Shown: positions 1 through 9,859, counted from the stretch's first letter. The stretch: DNA of 64,000 nucleotides from Zelonia costaricensis (GCA_030849075.1 JASAOO010003545.1:1-64000), one strand, 5' to 3'. Numbers and translations: made by a program. The notes: generated by a model not told the origin, from the letters alone.

Positions 1-217
1 GGGGCTCTGGAGGTGCGCGAGGTGAACACGCCTTTGCCATTGTTGAAGAGGAATACGTTCTCTCCGATGTGTGAAGAGAAGAGTGTTGGAAAGTTCTGTG
101 GGGATAGGTGGGACGGTCGTCCATAGCTGTGTACGTAATCAATGATGAAGTTACTGAATATGTGATGCGTCGGAACAAGCGCGTTGCGTCAGCAACCGTA
201 TCCGCAGCTGCTAACAT
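1..217. other. Left edge with ambiguous open frames
   Basis: Several short frames stay open to the left edge, and none can be assigned safely. On the plus strand, the frame beginning at base 3 is open to a TGA at 72-74 and ends in EHAFAIVEEEYVLSDV, which reads like a plausible protein C-terminus. On the minus strand, an ATG at 217-215 opens a frame running off the edge. A second minus frame is open over roughly bases 1-187 and has better third-position G/C, but no start codon was found for it. A minus-strand gene would make the following spacer a divergent strand-switch region. The sequence to the left is needed to decide. Confidence 0.25.
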
Positions 218-2219
218 GTCGCCCTTTCCCTCCTCCTCCCCTCTCCCTCTCAACACATAATTAGGTTACCATACCGTAAAAGCCCCCCCCCCCCATTCCC
301 CCCCATGACATCGGATGCGCGCCCCATCGGTCGGGGCATCAGCGCCGCCGAAAACAGGGACATCGCGGCCCTTTCAAATCGGATCTTCGAACACCTGCCC
401 ACCCAGGCGCAATGCCCTCGCGGACTGACCCCCAGCACGGCCGGCAGCCCGGAGGAACAGACGATGCCCCGGCCCGCGCCTGCCACGCACCACAGGCAGG
501 GGGGGTCCCGGCGTGAAGCGCCGGGGGGGATAGGAGACACCCGCGCCCCGGATGGCAGCACCGGGAGCCCTCACGAAAAGATCAAAACGCAAAGAGGCGC
601 CGCAACCCGCGTCGAAGTTGCGGTGCCCGAAGAAAGTCCACAGGTGCTCCTCAAGAACACTTGGGGCACGACCTGGTCAGAGCTGCGCAGCCCCCCGGCA
701 CGCCCCTGGACACGGCACATCATTTGAGAGGGGCACTGACGCCCATGCCGCAGGCAAAACCGCCGCCGGGGGCCGAACTGCTGAGAGTTTTCAAGGGGGT
801 GGACGCACCCACAGCGCATCTTCTGCTAACCTGAAGGGCGGCGTGTCGTTGGCACCAGATGCAGCGCCGAGAGCCCCACAGTGTTCTGTACAGAAATCAA
901 AGCGAGGTTGTGTTGCATTCGGGAAAAAAGGCCAGCCAAACCCACCTTTTCGGCCGGACTTCCGCGCGGTGCGTTTCAGCGGCCCGCGGGGGCTCACGAA
1001 ACAGATTGCCACCACGAGGAAGGGCAAGAAAAAGGACGACAAGCCACTTCAGTGCCCGACGCAGAAGCTTCCACGCCTTCTCGCAACTGGGGGGTGAAGA
1101 GGGCACAGGATCAGGCGCGCGGCGCCACCCGATGACCTAAAAGCGCTGCGTTGGGGGTTCCCCCCTCCCAACAGCACCGCCCACGGACAAGCCCTCCCCA
1201 GTTTCCCGATTCCCGGCGACTTGGCGGTCCGCCGCGCGGGGGAGCAGCTTCAGGCGGCTCGGCACCCCGGCACCGGATTATTTGCGCGCCCCCTACGTCC
1301 GACGAGGCCTGGGTGAAAACACCAGCAGGGAAGCCGTCACCAGCTCGTTTGGACCCAGCCCCTGTCCGGGGGGCCGGAAAACCCCCCCTTCCCACGACTG
1401 GGGAAGAATCCGCGCTGCCTCAAGTCGCGCCGGCGGGACCCCTGAGCCACCCTCGGCTGGCATAGAAAATGGTGCCGGAGAGGCGACGGCGCTTGGGGGA
1501 GAACTGGGGTTGGACTCGAAAGTGCCCGCAGGATTCGCCGCGAACGCAAGCCCCCGCGGCACTACCCCTGGGCGGTGCGAACGAGTTGTGAAAGGTAAAC
1601 GTCGTAGAGTTGTGTGGCCACCGGTGAGCCGCGGTTGGGTTTGACTTCGCGGCGGCCGGGCCATGGGATCGTAAGCCCCCGCCGCCGCTTCATTCCATTG
1701 CCGAGAAAGGTGAACGCGTGGCTGAGCGCGCACGGGGGACACGTCCAGATGAGGCTTCGCTTTGGGAGTTTGACAAAGACCGGGGGTGTCACCGATGTGA
1801 AAGCGCCGCTCCCCCAGGCCCCCCGCCAGTCGAGATTCGGCCGCTGTCCTCTTTCAGCCATGGGACGGGTGTGTCGTTCCAGAAGACGAGGTTGCCGGCG
1901 AGGTTTTTGCGTCGGCTCGGAGGCCACGCAGCGCGCCACACCCGCCGCGGCAGGGCACCCGCGCGCACGCCGCGCACCCAACGTGAAACACGAAGGCCGC
2001 CATGTGTATTAGGAATCCCCGCTTTCGAGCGTGCCAGGTCGGGTCAAACAAGTCCTGGCTGCACAGCACCCGCGCCACAGGGGCCAGGGACACGCCCAAC
2101 AACCGAGAAAGCCGTCACTGCTCAAAACCACGTGGGTCCAGCGGCGTAGCGGCGCGACCACGTGAGGCACACGGTGTGCGCCGGTCAGAAAGCAGCGGGA
2201 AAGCCGCATGGGATTCAAC

Positions 2220-2234
2220 GGGGGGGGGGGGGGG
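2220..2234 (+). repeat. G15 homopolymer run
   Basis: Fifteen consecutive G, one of the longest mononucleotide runs in the window, within the gene-free left region. Such runs are prone to assembly length errors and could form G-quadruplex-like structures. Confidence 0.9.
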
Positions 2235-4284
2235 CAACCGCAGTCCAGCCCCTAAGTCCCTTACGGCGCACATGATTGGCGGCACGAGCCAGTTTTGGTG
2301 GTTTATGAAATGCGCCCACCGTCTGTTGTTGCGTTGGTCACCTTGGTTATTAGAAAGCCACAGCCACGCCGCATTAGCGCCAGGTGGAAAACGTGGGGTG
2401 GCGGGGTGGCACTCTCCGGCCACCGCGAACGTGCCCCGGTGAGTTCTCCAGCGAGGCAACACCAGTAATGCGGCGCGCGACCTCTGCACCGACCACACGC
2501 CGGCAGGGTGAGGTGCAGTGCGCGTAAACCGCAAAACGAAGCAGCTGCAATTGCCGGCAAACAGTGGGGGGACGTCCCCGCCCCCAACGCCAACGCAGAA
2601 GACCCGCGTGCATTACAATGCCCTTTCGAGTCCTTTCGTTCTCTCTGAGTTCCAAGTGTCGGTGTCGGCCCTCGCATCGATGACACCCCCCCCCCATCCA
2701 CAAGGGCCACTCACGCAACCACGCGCTCAATGTTGCACTCTCTGACGCGGTGGCCCCCCTTCCACGGCCCGCCACACGCAGTCAGCGGAAAACTCGGCAG
2801 ACAAGCTGAGCCGCGAACCCGCACGCCAAGCGCGGCGGGGAAGAACAGGTGACCTGGGGCGGGGGGGGCGGCGGGCCCCCACTCTTCGAACACATGCAAC
2901 GGCATTTGTGGAATGCGCAATTGGCGAGCCCCAGTTCGCCGCCACCATTTTTGGCCGCCCCCCAGCCGCCCCGCCAGAAAGCAACCGGAGGGTGGAGTCT
3001 GGTTGCAAAGACCCGTGCGGAATGGAGACGGCCAAAACCAACGGGCACTATGGGATTGGGGTTGCGCATTTCCAGAAGCGACTGCGATCGCTGAGCTTTC
3101 CCGACTTCGTTCTCTCCCTTCATGCCCTCAGCTCCCTTCATCTCCCGGAAAGCTCCGGGAGGGGCTGCGGCACAGAGAATCCGCACCACAGGCCCCCAAT
3201 ACCCCCATGGAGCGGCGCGGCAAAAAGGCAGGCGCAAGGCTGTCGCCAGCAGTCTCAAAAAGGAAGGGCCCAGGAGCCGCACTTTTCCCCAGCACCGGCC
3301 ACGTGGCAGCGCAAACGGCGGTGCGGCAGGGCAGCAGCCCGCCGCCGCAACGGGGGCCGAGTGTGGGCGTCCGGTTCTGAAAGCTCGGCGCGGCACGGAA
3401 CCGCGCCGCAATCGGTGACGCTCGGCACAGACGTTCCGCCGCTAAGCGCAGTGACAGCCTGAGCCGTGCCTGTTCGATGCGTGCTGGTTAGGGGGGGGGC
3501 GGTTGGGGGGGGAGTACAACGTGGCAGGAGTCAAAGTGCCCCATGGTAGCCACCGCCTCAAGCGCAGGACTTGTGGGAAGTGTTGTCGTCGACATTGCTC
3601 AACGTTGGGATCGCGCAAGCGGGCTCCGGGCACCTCTCTCGCTTCTGCTTCCCTTTGGTCTCGGGCTACTCACGCTCTTGCGTTGTGGCAGTTTCACCCT
3701 CGCGTGCCATTCGCAGAAGCTAGCGCTCCTTTGCTGGCCCCTCGGTCTGGCCTTGGTTTCGGCAGCCCTTTGACTGTCCCAGGGGGGGGGGAGGGGAGGA
3801 GAAGAGGCAGTGTGCAGGCAATCGCAGAATGCGTCACGTGTGCGCTAGCGTTGCAGCGGCGCTGAAAAACCACTTGATTCGGGTACTCGCGTTTTCGCCT
3901 CGGAGAGAAGTCGAGGTGCTGTTAGTGTGTGCTTATCCCCCCTTTGTCAGAGAGGCCCGTCTGGGAGGCCCCCCTGCTGAGCTCAACCGGCTAGCCGCGC
4001 ACGAAGCTGACCTGAATTGTAGAAGACAGGCCGCACGCGGGTGCTTCGATCTTGCGTTTGCCGAGTTGCGCTGTAGCGGGCCCGCCGCCCCACAAAGAAG
4101 CACACGCTGGGAGTGCCCTCCCCGTCTGGGCGCAGTCTCCACGCTGCGTTGCCCTTGCTCGCCTTGAACATCCGAGTGAGCGGCAGCAAACTCGAAACCC
4201 GGCAGCTTGCGGCGCGAGCCGAGCATCGCCCCTGGAGTGACTTCATGGGGTGGTTGCGTCCATCCGTTGCACTTGACAGGCTCC

Positions 4285-4345
4285 TACCCCACTCATTCTT
4301 CCCCGACTCTCCGCCCTCCGTACGAGCCGTCGGGCCGCCACACAG
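4285..4345 (+). promoter_or_regulatory. Candidate trans-splice acceptor for the first gene
   Basis: A C/T-rich tract at about 4291-4330 is followed by the first good AG at 4344-4345, 25 bases before the ATG at 4370. Polypyrimidine tract plus AG is the known signal for spliced-leader addition in trypanosomatids. The site is predicted from sequence only. Confidence 0.45.
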
Positions 4346-4369
4346 AAGCCTGCGCCAACCTCGCCTACA

Positions 4370-5617
4370 ATGGACGCAGATGCGCTTCTGCTTCTGGCCA
4401 GCTTTTGTCGCCTGCGCCTACAGGCACGGCCGGTTCTCTTCCTACCTTCAGGCTCCCAAGTGCTCAGTGTTGCCGCATTTGCAGACCTCTGGCAAGGGAG
4501 TCAGCCGAGTCACGGCCGCGGGGGAGGCTTTTCCCTTTTCCTCCGGGTTCTTGTCGCGGAGGTGACGGCCGCGACGGCGCCGAGGGACCAGCTGACGGCT
4601 GCCTGGATGCTCTGTTCTTTGCTCACTGAGCATGTCCCTGAGCTAGACAGCTTCTTCTGGCGCTGCGCCGTGGCGCAGGAGGCGTTTCGCAAGTCGCAGC
4701 TGAGGGCCGCTCGGCAGCACCCATCGTGTGACACTTATTGCCTGCATAGCTTGACGCCGCTTTGGGATGAAAAAGTGCAGGACGGCAAAGGCATGGATCT
4801 GCGGAGCACTTTTGCACCTTGCGCAGCCAGGAAATTCGGCTACAGATGTGTCTCGTCAGGGTCCCACCGAAACCGATCAGAAAGCGCAGCGGTAGCATTG
4901 GGGTACTCGATCCCGCTGCCCGCAAGCGCCGAGGCGCGCGCTCTCGTCTGCTTCTGCACTCGAATGCGCAGTCGACGCAAGTCTTTCCGACTGTGCTGCA
5001 TTCGACGCCTTGATGACTGCCACAGCGTAGATCGTCTCAAGTCGAGCTTGAGTGCGGCACACTTGCGCCTCCTCGTCGCTCAGCACAGCGTTGAGGACAA
5101 CATCAAGGAGACCTGCCGAACACAGGGCGTCTTTGTTATCGAACGGCTGGGGCGCAGGGCGGTAGACGTGCTGGAGGAAAAGCTGCAAGCAACCGTTTTT
5201 GAAAACTACTCTGAGTGGCAGCTCTCCTTAGCATCTACAGATACGGTGAGCTGGCAAAGTTGCTGGGCTGCCGCAACACAGCGATCTGGAGGGCTTCTTT
5301 TGCACCTCCACACGCGATGCCATACGGCGCCAAGAGATGATCTCACCAGACCACTGGCGGCCGCGGAGAGGGAGCCAGAAAAGAACCTGGCTCAAGTGCC
5401 TGCCGCAGCGCCGCAGCGCCGGTTGCAGCATGTTGCCTCCTCTAACAGACTCCTGGCATCTCTTCTTCGGTGGCATCTCCTGGCACTTGTTTTCTCGCCC
5501 AACGCAGGTGCTGGGAGGGGCGGCCCTTGTGACGGCGAGAGGGGCTTTCTAGACGACGAGCTGGTTGCCTTCGTCCTCGGCGCTGCCAGCAGGCTGAGTC
5601 GCTTCTTGCTTGAGTGA
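4370..5617 (+). CDS. Chaperonin-like protein, possibly BBS6/10/12-type
   Basis: This frame encodes 415 residues and is the first credible gene of the plus-strand array. Codon bias is weaker than in its neighbours. Residues about 231-283 read like the apical-domain segment of group II chaperonins and the BBS chaperonin-like proteins: a strand (LRLLVAQHSVEDN), a helix, then GVFVIERLGRRAVDVLEEKL. No ATP-binding GDGTT-type motif was found, so a chaperonin ATPase cycle looks unlikely. The length is short for BBS6, BBS10 or BBS12, so this would be a reduced or highly diverged member. If the assignment holds, a role in BBSome assembly for the flagellum would be expected. A good splice-acceptor signal lies 25 bases before the ATG. 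That the frame is coding is likely; the family call is tentative. Confidence 0.5.
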   Translation: MDADALLLLASFCRLRLQARPVLFLPSGSQVLSVAAFADLWQGSQPSHGRGGGFSLFLRVLVAEVTAATAPRDQLTAAWMLCSLLTEHVPELDSFFWRCAVAQEAFRKSQLRAARQHPSCDTYCLHSLTPLWDEKVQDGKGMDLRSTFAPCAARKFGYRCVSSGSHRNRSESAAVALGYSIPLPASAEARALVCFCTRMRSRRKSFRLCCIRRLDDCHSVDRLKSSLSAAHLRLLVAQHSVEDNIKETCRTQGVFVIERLGRRAVDVLEEKLQATVFENYSEWQLSLASTDTVSWQSCWAAATQRSGGLLLHLHTRCHTAPRDDLTRPLAAAEREPEKNLAQVPAAAPQRRLQHVASSNRLLASLLRWHLLALVFSPNAGAGRGGPCDGERGFLDDELVAFVLGAASRLSRFLLE

Positions 5618-5924
5618 CGCAAAACTGAAAGCAACTTCACATCGAGAGATGTTGTGAGGCATCAACCTGGGGATTGCAAAATACAAACCCACGGTATTCG
5701 AGCCGCGCGCGTGGGGATCTGGGGAGCAAAACTGGCAAACTAGACGGTTTGAAAGGTCTTGTGCAAAGCCATGCATCAAAGGACTCCTCTAATTTCTCTC
5801 TTCTGTATCTCACCTGCTGCTTGAGTCTTGCTCTTCGACAATCCGCGGCTTTCACCACAGCCTTTGTGGATTTCAGCACATTACATTATTACATCTCAGT
5901 GCGTACTCTTTGTCGCCACCACGG
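5618..5924 (+). other. Spacer with splice acceptor
   Basis: This short spacer holds the 3' UTR of the chaperonin-like gene and a pyrimidine-rich stretch at about 5789-5838. A candidate acceptor AG follows at 5859-5860, 64 bases before the next ATG. No other feature was seen. Confidence 0.6.
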
Positions 5925-6422
5925 ATGACGCAGTCGATGAGCGGAAACAACGCTGACTGGGGAGACATGGTGCTTCCCGGCGTTTACATGATTCAGCGCA
6001 CCGCCAAGTCCGCTCTGACAACGGAAACGGTGCAGGCAGACGGGACCGTCAATTTGGAGCTCGTGCATCTTGAAATTGAGGAGGCAGAGAAGCACATTGA
6101 GCTGCTTGACAAGAGCAACAGGGAAATTGCCTTGTACCTCAAGGAGAAGCGGGAGGGGAGCTGCGACGCCGAAGGCGACACCGGCGTCACCTCGATGGCT
6201 GCACTCGCAGACGGCGGTGTCGAAGAGGAAGAGGGCGATGCGGTTTTCCGAGAGGCGCTTGAAGAAAACGTGCTGGTTATTGCAAGGAAAAAGCGCGAAG
6301 TTGAGCTGCTGCGGGCGCTGCTGGGTGGGCAGCGGTGCGGGTGCTCACACGCGCATGCGCACCCACACGCTCCTCCTCCTCCTGCCGTGGAGCCAAACGC
6401 GGAAACACGAATCACGCTCTAG
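5925..6422 (+). CDS. Small coiled-coil protein resembling Tma17/ADC17
   Basis: The protein has 165 residues with two helical segments. Residues about 48-74 (LVHLEIEEAEKHIELLDKSN) are followed by an acidic linker at 75-105 and then residues 106-134 (AVFREALEENVLVIARKKRE). This helix, linker, helix plan, with the ...LxRSN... pattern and the ...xExxVI... second helix, resembles yeast Tma17/ADC17, a stress-induced chaperone for proteasome ATPase-ring assembly. Similarity was judged by eye and the protein is short, so the family call is tentative. The tail is His/Pro-rich. A second ATG at 5937 is an equally possible start. The frame also stays open 5' of 5925 without an earlier ATG. The candidate splice acceptor is at 5859-5860. 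Confidence 0.65.
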   Translation: MTQSMSGNNADWGDMVLPGVYMIQRTAKSALTTETVQADGTVNLELVHLEIEEAEKHIELLDKSNREIALYLKEKREGSCDAEGDTGVTSMAALADGGVEEEEGDAVFREALEENVLVIARKKREVELLRALLGGQRCGCSHAHAHPHAPPPPAVEPNAETRITL

Positions 6423-6862
6423 CACTTTTTTGATCCCGCCGCTCTCTATTTAGCCTGCTGCTCCCAACGCTCTTCGGTGCCTTTTTTTTTCCTGGCCTTG
6501 CTTCGCGCGAGGAGTGCCGCCATCGCTCTTCCGTGAAGCGCCGAGGAAAGCAACCTAGAATCGAAATCATCGCTCGTCATACCGTGTGGCGTAAGAACAC
6601 CTCTCTGCGCTCCGTACTAACTGCTGAATTGGATAATCAGCGGCGCGCACTTTCTGCCGCTACCGCGGCGTTGCAAATGTCTGTGCAGGGACTCTTCCTC
6701 TCAATCTTCCCACTCTTTGCTTCTCTGTCCCACCTCGAGTGGTTTCGCAAACCGCTCCCGCCTGGTCACTACCGGCACGACCTCACCTGGCCGTACCCCA
6801 GGTTCACTCTCGTCACTCTACACCGAAAGAAAAAACAACATCACCTTTCCCCGCCGCCGTCG
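6423..6862 (+). other. Spacer with two candidate splice acceptors
   Basis: A T/C tract with a T run at about 6482-6490 precedes an AG at 6510-6511, and a second C/T tract at about 6690-6735 precedes an AG near 6740. The frame of the next gene is open across most of this spacer and has an in-frame ATG at 6677. If the distal acceptor is used, the first ATG is 6863, which matches the family N-terminus. Confidence 0.5.
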
Positions 6863-8041
6863 ATGCCGCCGAAGAAGCAGGACAAGGAGGAGCCCAAGAC
6901 GGTGCTGCTCGGCCGCCCCGGCAGCAACCTGAAGGTCGGTATCGTTGGCCTCCCGAACGTGGGCAAGTCGACTTTCTTCAACGTTCTGTCGAAGAAGGGC
7001 GTCCCAGCAGAGAACCGCCCGTTCTGCACCATTGACCCCAACACGGCTGATATCAATATTCCGGACGACCGCTTCGACAAGCTGGTGCGCATCCACAAGC
7101 CGGCATCCATTGTGCCGGCGCAGGTGCACATTTGCGACATTGCCGGCCTCGTTCGTGGTGCAAGCAACGGCGAGGGACTCGGCAACAACTTCCTGTCCCA
7201 CATCAGCTCATGCGACGGCATCATCCACATGGTGCGCGTGTTTGAGGAGATTGAGATTACGCACGTGGAGGGCGACCTAGACCCCATTCGCGATCTGGAG
7301 ATCATCTTTTCGGAGCTGGTGATGAAGGACCTGCAGGTTGTCAACGCCCAGATTGACAAGCTTACGCCAATGGTGAGTCGCGGCCTCGACAAGACGAAGA
7401 AGGGCGACCTTGAGACGCTGCACAAGGTAAAGGAGGTACTGGAGGAGGGCAAGCAGGTTCGCTGCTGCCAGTGGAACGGAAAGGAGATCGACTTCCTCAA
7501 CACTGTGCAGCTGCTGACGGCAAAGCCTGCCATGTTCCTGGTGAACATGTCGGAGAACGACTTCCTGCGCCAGCGCAACAAGTGGCTGAAGAAGCTGAAG
7601 GACTGGATCGACGAGCACACCGGCGAGCCGATGATCCCGTTTTCTGCGGAGCTGGAGACCACCTTTGTCGCCATGGCGCCGGAGGAGGTGGACAAGTACT
7701 GCGAGGAGCACAAGACCAAGTCCCAGATCCACAAGATCATCAACACCGCCTACAGCATCATCAACCTCATCCACTACTTTACCGCTGGCCCCGATGAGGT
7801 GAAGTGCTGGACGATCCAGCGCAGCACCAAGGCGCCGCAGGCTGCCGGCAAGATCCACTCTGACATGGAGAAGGGCTTTATCTGCGCTGAAGTGATCGAG
7901 TGGGCCGACTTCGACCGTCTCGAGAGCGAAGCCGCCTGCCGCGACGAGGGGAAGCAGCACCAGCAGGGCCGCAACTACGAGGTACAGGACGGCGACATCA
8001 TCTTCTTCAAGTTCAACGCGGCGAAGGGCGGCAAGAAGTGA
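6863..8041 (+). CDS. OLA1: Obg-like ATPase OLA1/YchF
   Basis: A 392-residue cytosolic P-loop NTPase of the YchF/OLA1 subfamily, close to the usual 394-396 residues. Visible motifs are the G1 loop GLPNVGKST at residues 29-37, the G3 motif DIAGLV from residue 92, and NMSE at 228-231 in place of the NKxD of true GTPases. This change is typical of the subfamily and is known to favour ATP. A coiled helical arm lies in the middle, and a TGS domain at about residues 300-388 ends the protein (YFTAGPDEVKCWTI). The family binds ribosomes and affects translation and stress responses. The start at 6863 gives the expected lysine-rich MPPKK N-terminus seen in eukaryotic members, so the open frame upstream is treated as 5' UTR. 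Confidence 0.97.
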   Translation: MPPKKQDKEEPKTVLLGRPGSNLKVGIVGLPNVGKSTFFNVLSKKGVPAENRPFCTIDPNTADINIPDDRFDKLVRIHKPASIVPAQVHICDIAGLVRGASNGEGLGNNFLSHISSCDGIIHMVRVFEEIEITHVEGDLDPIRDLEIIFSELVMKDLQVVNAQIDKLTPMVSRGLDKTKKGDLETLHKVKEVLEEGKQVRCCQWNGKEIDFLNTVQLLTAKPAMFLVNMSENDFLRQRNKWLKKLKDWIDEHTGEPMIPFSAELETTFVAMAPEEVDKYCEEHKTKSQIHKIINTAYSIINLIHYFTAGPDEVKCWTIQRSTKAPQAAGKIHSDMEKGFICAEVIEWADFDRLESEAACRDEGKQHQQGRNYEVQDGDIIFFKFNAAKGGKK

Positions 8042-8905
8042 GCGCTGCGTCAGGCGTCACTGACACGCGCGCGACAGCCTCAGGTCGCCTCTTTTTCTCC
8101 CTTCTCCTCCACTGTTTTTCGTTCTCTCCACTGTAACAGAAACCAACAAGAGAAGAGGAACATCTAACTAAGTAGAGGCGGCGCGGCCTCCCTGTCGGTT
8201 GGCGCCGCACCGCCCCTACTGAAGCTCCTTCTTCCCCGCGCGATGGGGCGAGCCTGGCCGCCTGCTTGCGGCGCATGCGGGAAAACTCCTTTGTGAAGTG
8301 ACTGTAATGTGATGAAAAAGAAAAGAAAACGACAACAGTGGATTCTGGAGCAGAGCACCGATGAGGAAACTGAAAGGAGGACGCTCATCAGCGGTGCAAC
8401 CCGTGGTGTGCCGACTCAGGTCAGCTGTACGCCCTCTAACAGCGGCTAGCTTTTTTCCTCTCGTCATCGCTTAGCGACTCCCCCTCTCTCCCATTGTTGG
8501 GCTCGAGTCGGCAGCCTTGCCGGCGTTTCGCGTGATGTAAGAGGCGTGCCTCCTTGGCTTGAACGACGTGCATCGCGCCAAAGCGTTCACACGGCGCCAC
8601 AGCATGATCCTCCTCTGCCGCTCACACCACACGCTTTCTCCTGCTCCTCTTTTTTTCTGTTTCGACGGCGCGCATTGGTGCCGCACAGCCGGCCAATTGT
8701 CGCTGCAATTGTACATAATCCGCTGCCTCTCCGCTTTGCAGAGAAGGCCAGAGTCACACGTTGCGTGTTGCGCCCGTGCGAGCTGCGAACACGCGTATAC
8801 CACTCTCCTCTTCCACTTCTCCAGGCTCCTCCTCGGACCTCGCTCTTCGACTTCACCGTCACGAATTCAACAGAAGACGGTGACGGGACACACACATAAG
8901 CAACC
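8042..8905 (+). other. Spacer, no gene seen
   Basis: This stretch holds the 3' UTR of OLA1 and the 5' region of the phosphatase gene. A T/C-rich stretch at about 8645-8670 and a C/T tract at about 8800-8822 are visible, the latter followed by AG at 8823-8824. An A-rich purine segment lies at about 8312-8340. No CA array and no coding frame were seen. Confidence 0.6.
8800..8824 (+). promoter_or_regulatory. Candidate trans-splice acceptor for PP2C gene
   Basis: The tract CTCTCCTCTTCCACTTCT is followed by CCAG with AG at 8823-8824, 81 bases before the ATG at 8906. Predicted from sequence only. Confidence 0.5.
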
Positions 8906-9859
8906 ATGTCGATGAAAGGGCTGAGTGCCCTCAAGGGCAACACGCAGACCATCCTCATTTCGCCGGTGCGGGACAAGTACTCTATTCTGATGGAGGATGA
9001 CAAGATGCGCGCTGGGGCAAGTAGCATGCAGGGCTGGCGGAGCACGATGGAGGACGCGCACGCGGTATACCTTACGGTCCCCAACATGCCAGGCAACATC
9101 CGCGACGAGGACTGCGCTATTGCAGCCGTGTTCGATGGGCACTGCGGCAGCAGGTTTGCGCAGTCGTGCGCTGCCCACATTCGCGAGTGGCTGACGGCCA
9201 CCGACGCGTTCAAGAAGGGCAGCTTCGAAAAGGCGTTGCGAGACGCCTACTGCGCCGGCGACGCAGCCCTGCACAAGGCCATGCCAAACGAGCTGAGCGG
9301 CTGCACCGGCAACTGTGTTTTGGTGGTGCAGAACCACTTGTACTGCGCCAACACCGGCGACTCGCGGGCAGTGCTGTGCCGTAACGGCGAAGCCATCGCG
9401 CTAAGCGAGGACCACAAGCCGACGAATCCGGCGGAACGGGAGCGTATCATGAAGGCTGGCGGCTTCGTCCAGGGCGGCCGAGTCAACGGGATTCTGTCGC
9501 TCAGCCGCGCCTTTGGCGACTACGCCTTCAAGGACATGAGCCTGAAGCCGGAGCAGATGGCCATCACCGTTACCCCGGACGTCTACCACACAGAGCTGAC
9601 CCCGCATGACGAGTTCGTCATCATCGCGTGCGACGGGGTCTGGGACATGATGACAAATGACAAGGCGGTCGAGTTTGTGCGCAACGAGGTGGCCGACCAC
9701 GGCGACATTTCCCTAGCTTGCGAGCGCCTCATGACGGCGTGTCTCGCGTCGACCCCCACCGCGTACGGCACAGACAACATGACCACAATCATCCTGCAGT
9801 TCAAGAGCTCGTTCCTGAAAAAGGTCGAGAGCAGGTATTTCACGGAGAGCGCTGAGTGA
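8906..9859 (+). CDS. PP2C-type protein phosphatase (PPM family)
   Basis: A 317-residue single-domain Mg/Mn-dependent serine/threonine phosphatase. All signature motifs are present in order: GWRSTMEDAH at residues 43-52 with the phosphate-contacting Arg45 and acidic Glu49-Asp50, FDGHCG at 76-81 with metal-binding Asp77, CANTGDSRAVL at 148-157, EDHKPTNP at 168-175, LSRAFGDYAFK at 199-209, and ACDGVWDMM at 241-249 with metal-binding Asp243. The protein is shorter than human PPM1A and lacks its C-terminal helical extension. The N-terminus begins MSMKGLSALKG with no obvious signal or transmembrane segment, so a cytosolic, nuclear or flagellar location is possible. Substrates cannot be read from the sequence. 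The gene has strong coding bias. Confidence 0.96.
   Translation: MSMKGLSALKGNTQTILISPVRDKYSILMEDDKMRAGASSMQGWRSTMEDAHAVYLTVPNMPGNIRDEDCAIAAVFDGHCGSRFAQSCAAHIREWLTATDAFKKGSFEKALRDAYCAGDAALHKAMPNELSGCTGNCVLVVQNHLYCANTGDSRAVLCRNGEAIALSEDHKPTNPAERERIMKAGGFVQGGRVNGILSLSRAFGDYAFKDMSLKPEQMAITVTPDVYHTELTPHDEFVIIACDGVWDMMTNDKAVEFVRNEVADHGDISLACERLMTACLASTPTAYGTDNMTTIILQFKSSFLKKVESRYFTESAE

Larger units (their letters stand above)
218..4369. other. Gene-free region, possible strand-switch or transcription-start region
   Basis: About 4.1 kb holds no frame with convincing coding character. Many overlapping frames are open on both strands, as GC-rich DNA allows by chance, but their products are basic, proline- and glycine-rich and unlike known folds. 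The region has G or C runs of 8 to 15 bases (about 283-294, 2220-2234, 2686-2695, 3491-3499, 3782-3791) and lacks the long CA/TG arrays and dense polypyrimidine tracts of the later spacers. All recognised genes to the right point away from it. In Leishmania-type genomes, gene-free stretches at the head of directional arrays often mark RNA polymerase II start regions. That reading is inference here. A subtelomeric or decayed segment is the alternative. Confidence 0.4.

Noticed and set aside
2782..3411. Minus-strand open frame of 209 codons in the left region
   Set aside because: No codon bias, no recognisable motif, and overlapping frames of similar length on both strands point to chance.
3472..3480. 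GTTCGATGC resembling a tRNA B box
   Set aside because: The nearest A-box-like sequence is too close, and no acceptor or anticodon stem fits.
3485..3512. GGTTAGGG followed by G runs, suggestive of telomere repeat
   Set aside because: Only one unit is present with no tandem repetition, so a telomere tract is not supported.
6533..6862. N-terminal extension of OLA1 in the same frame
   Set aside because: The upstream translation is spacer-like, a good splice acceptor lies near 6740, and the family N-terminus matches the ATG at 6863.
8310..8373. C/D snoRNA-like boxes (GTGATGA ... CTGA) in the spacer after OLA1
   Set aside because: The internal box sits too close to the last box, no terminal stem is visible, and the stretch between is A-rich simple sequence.
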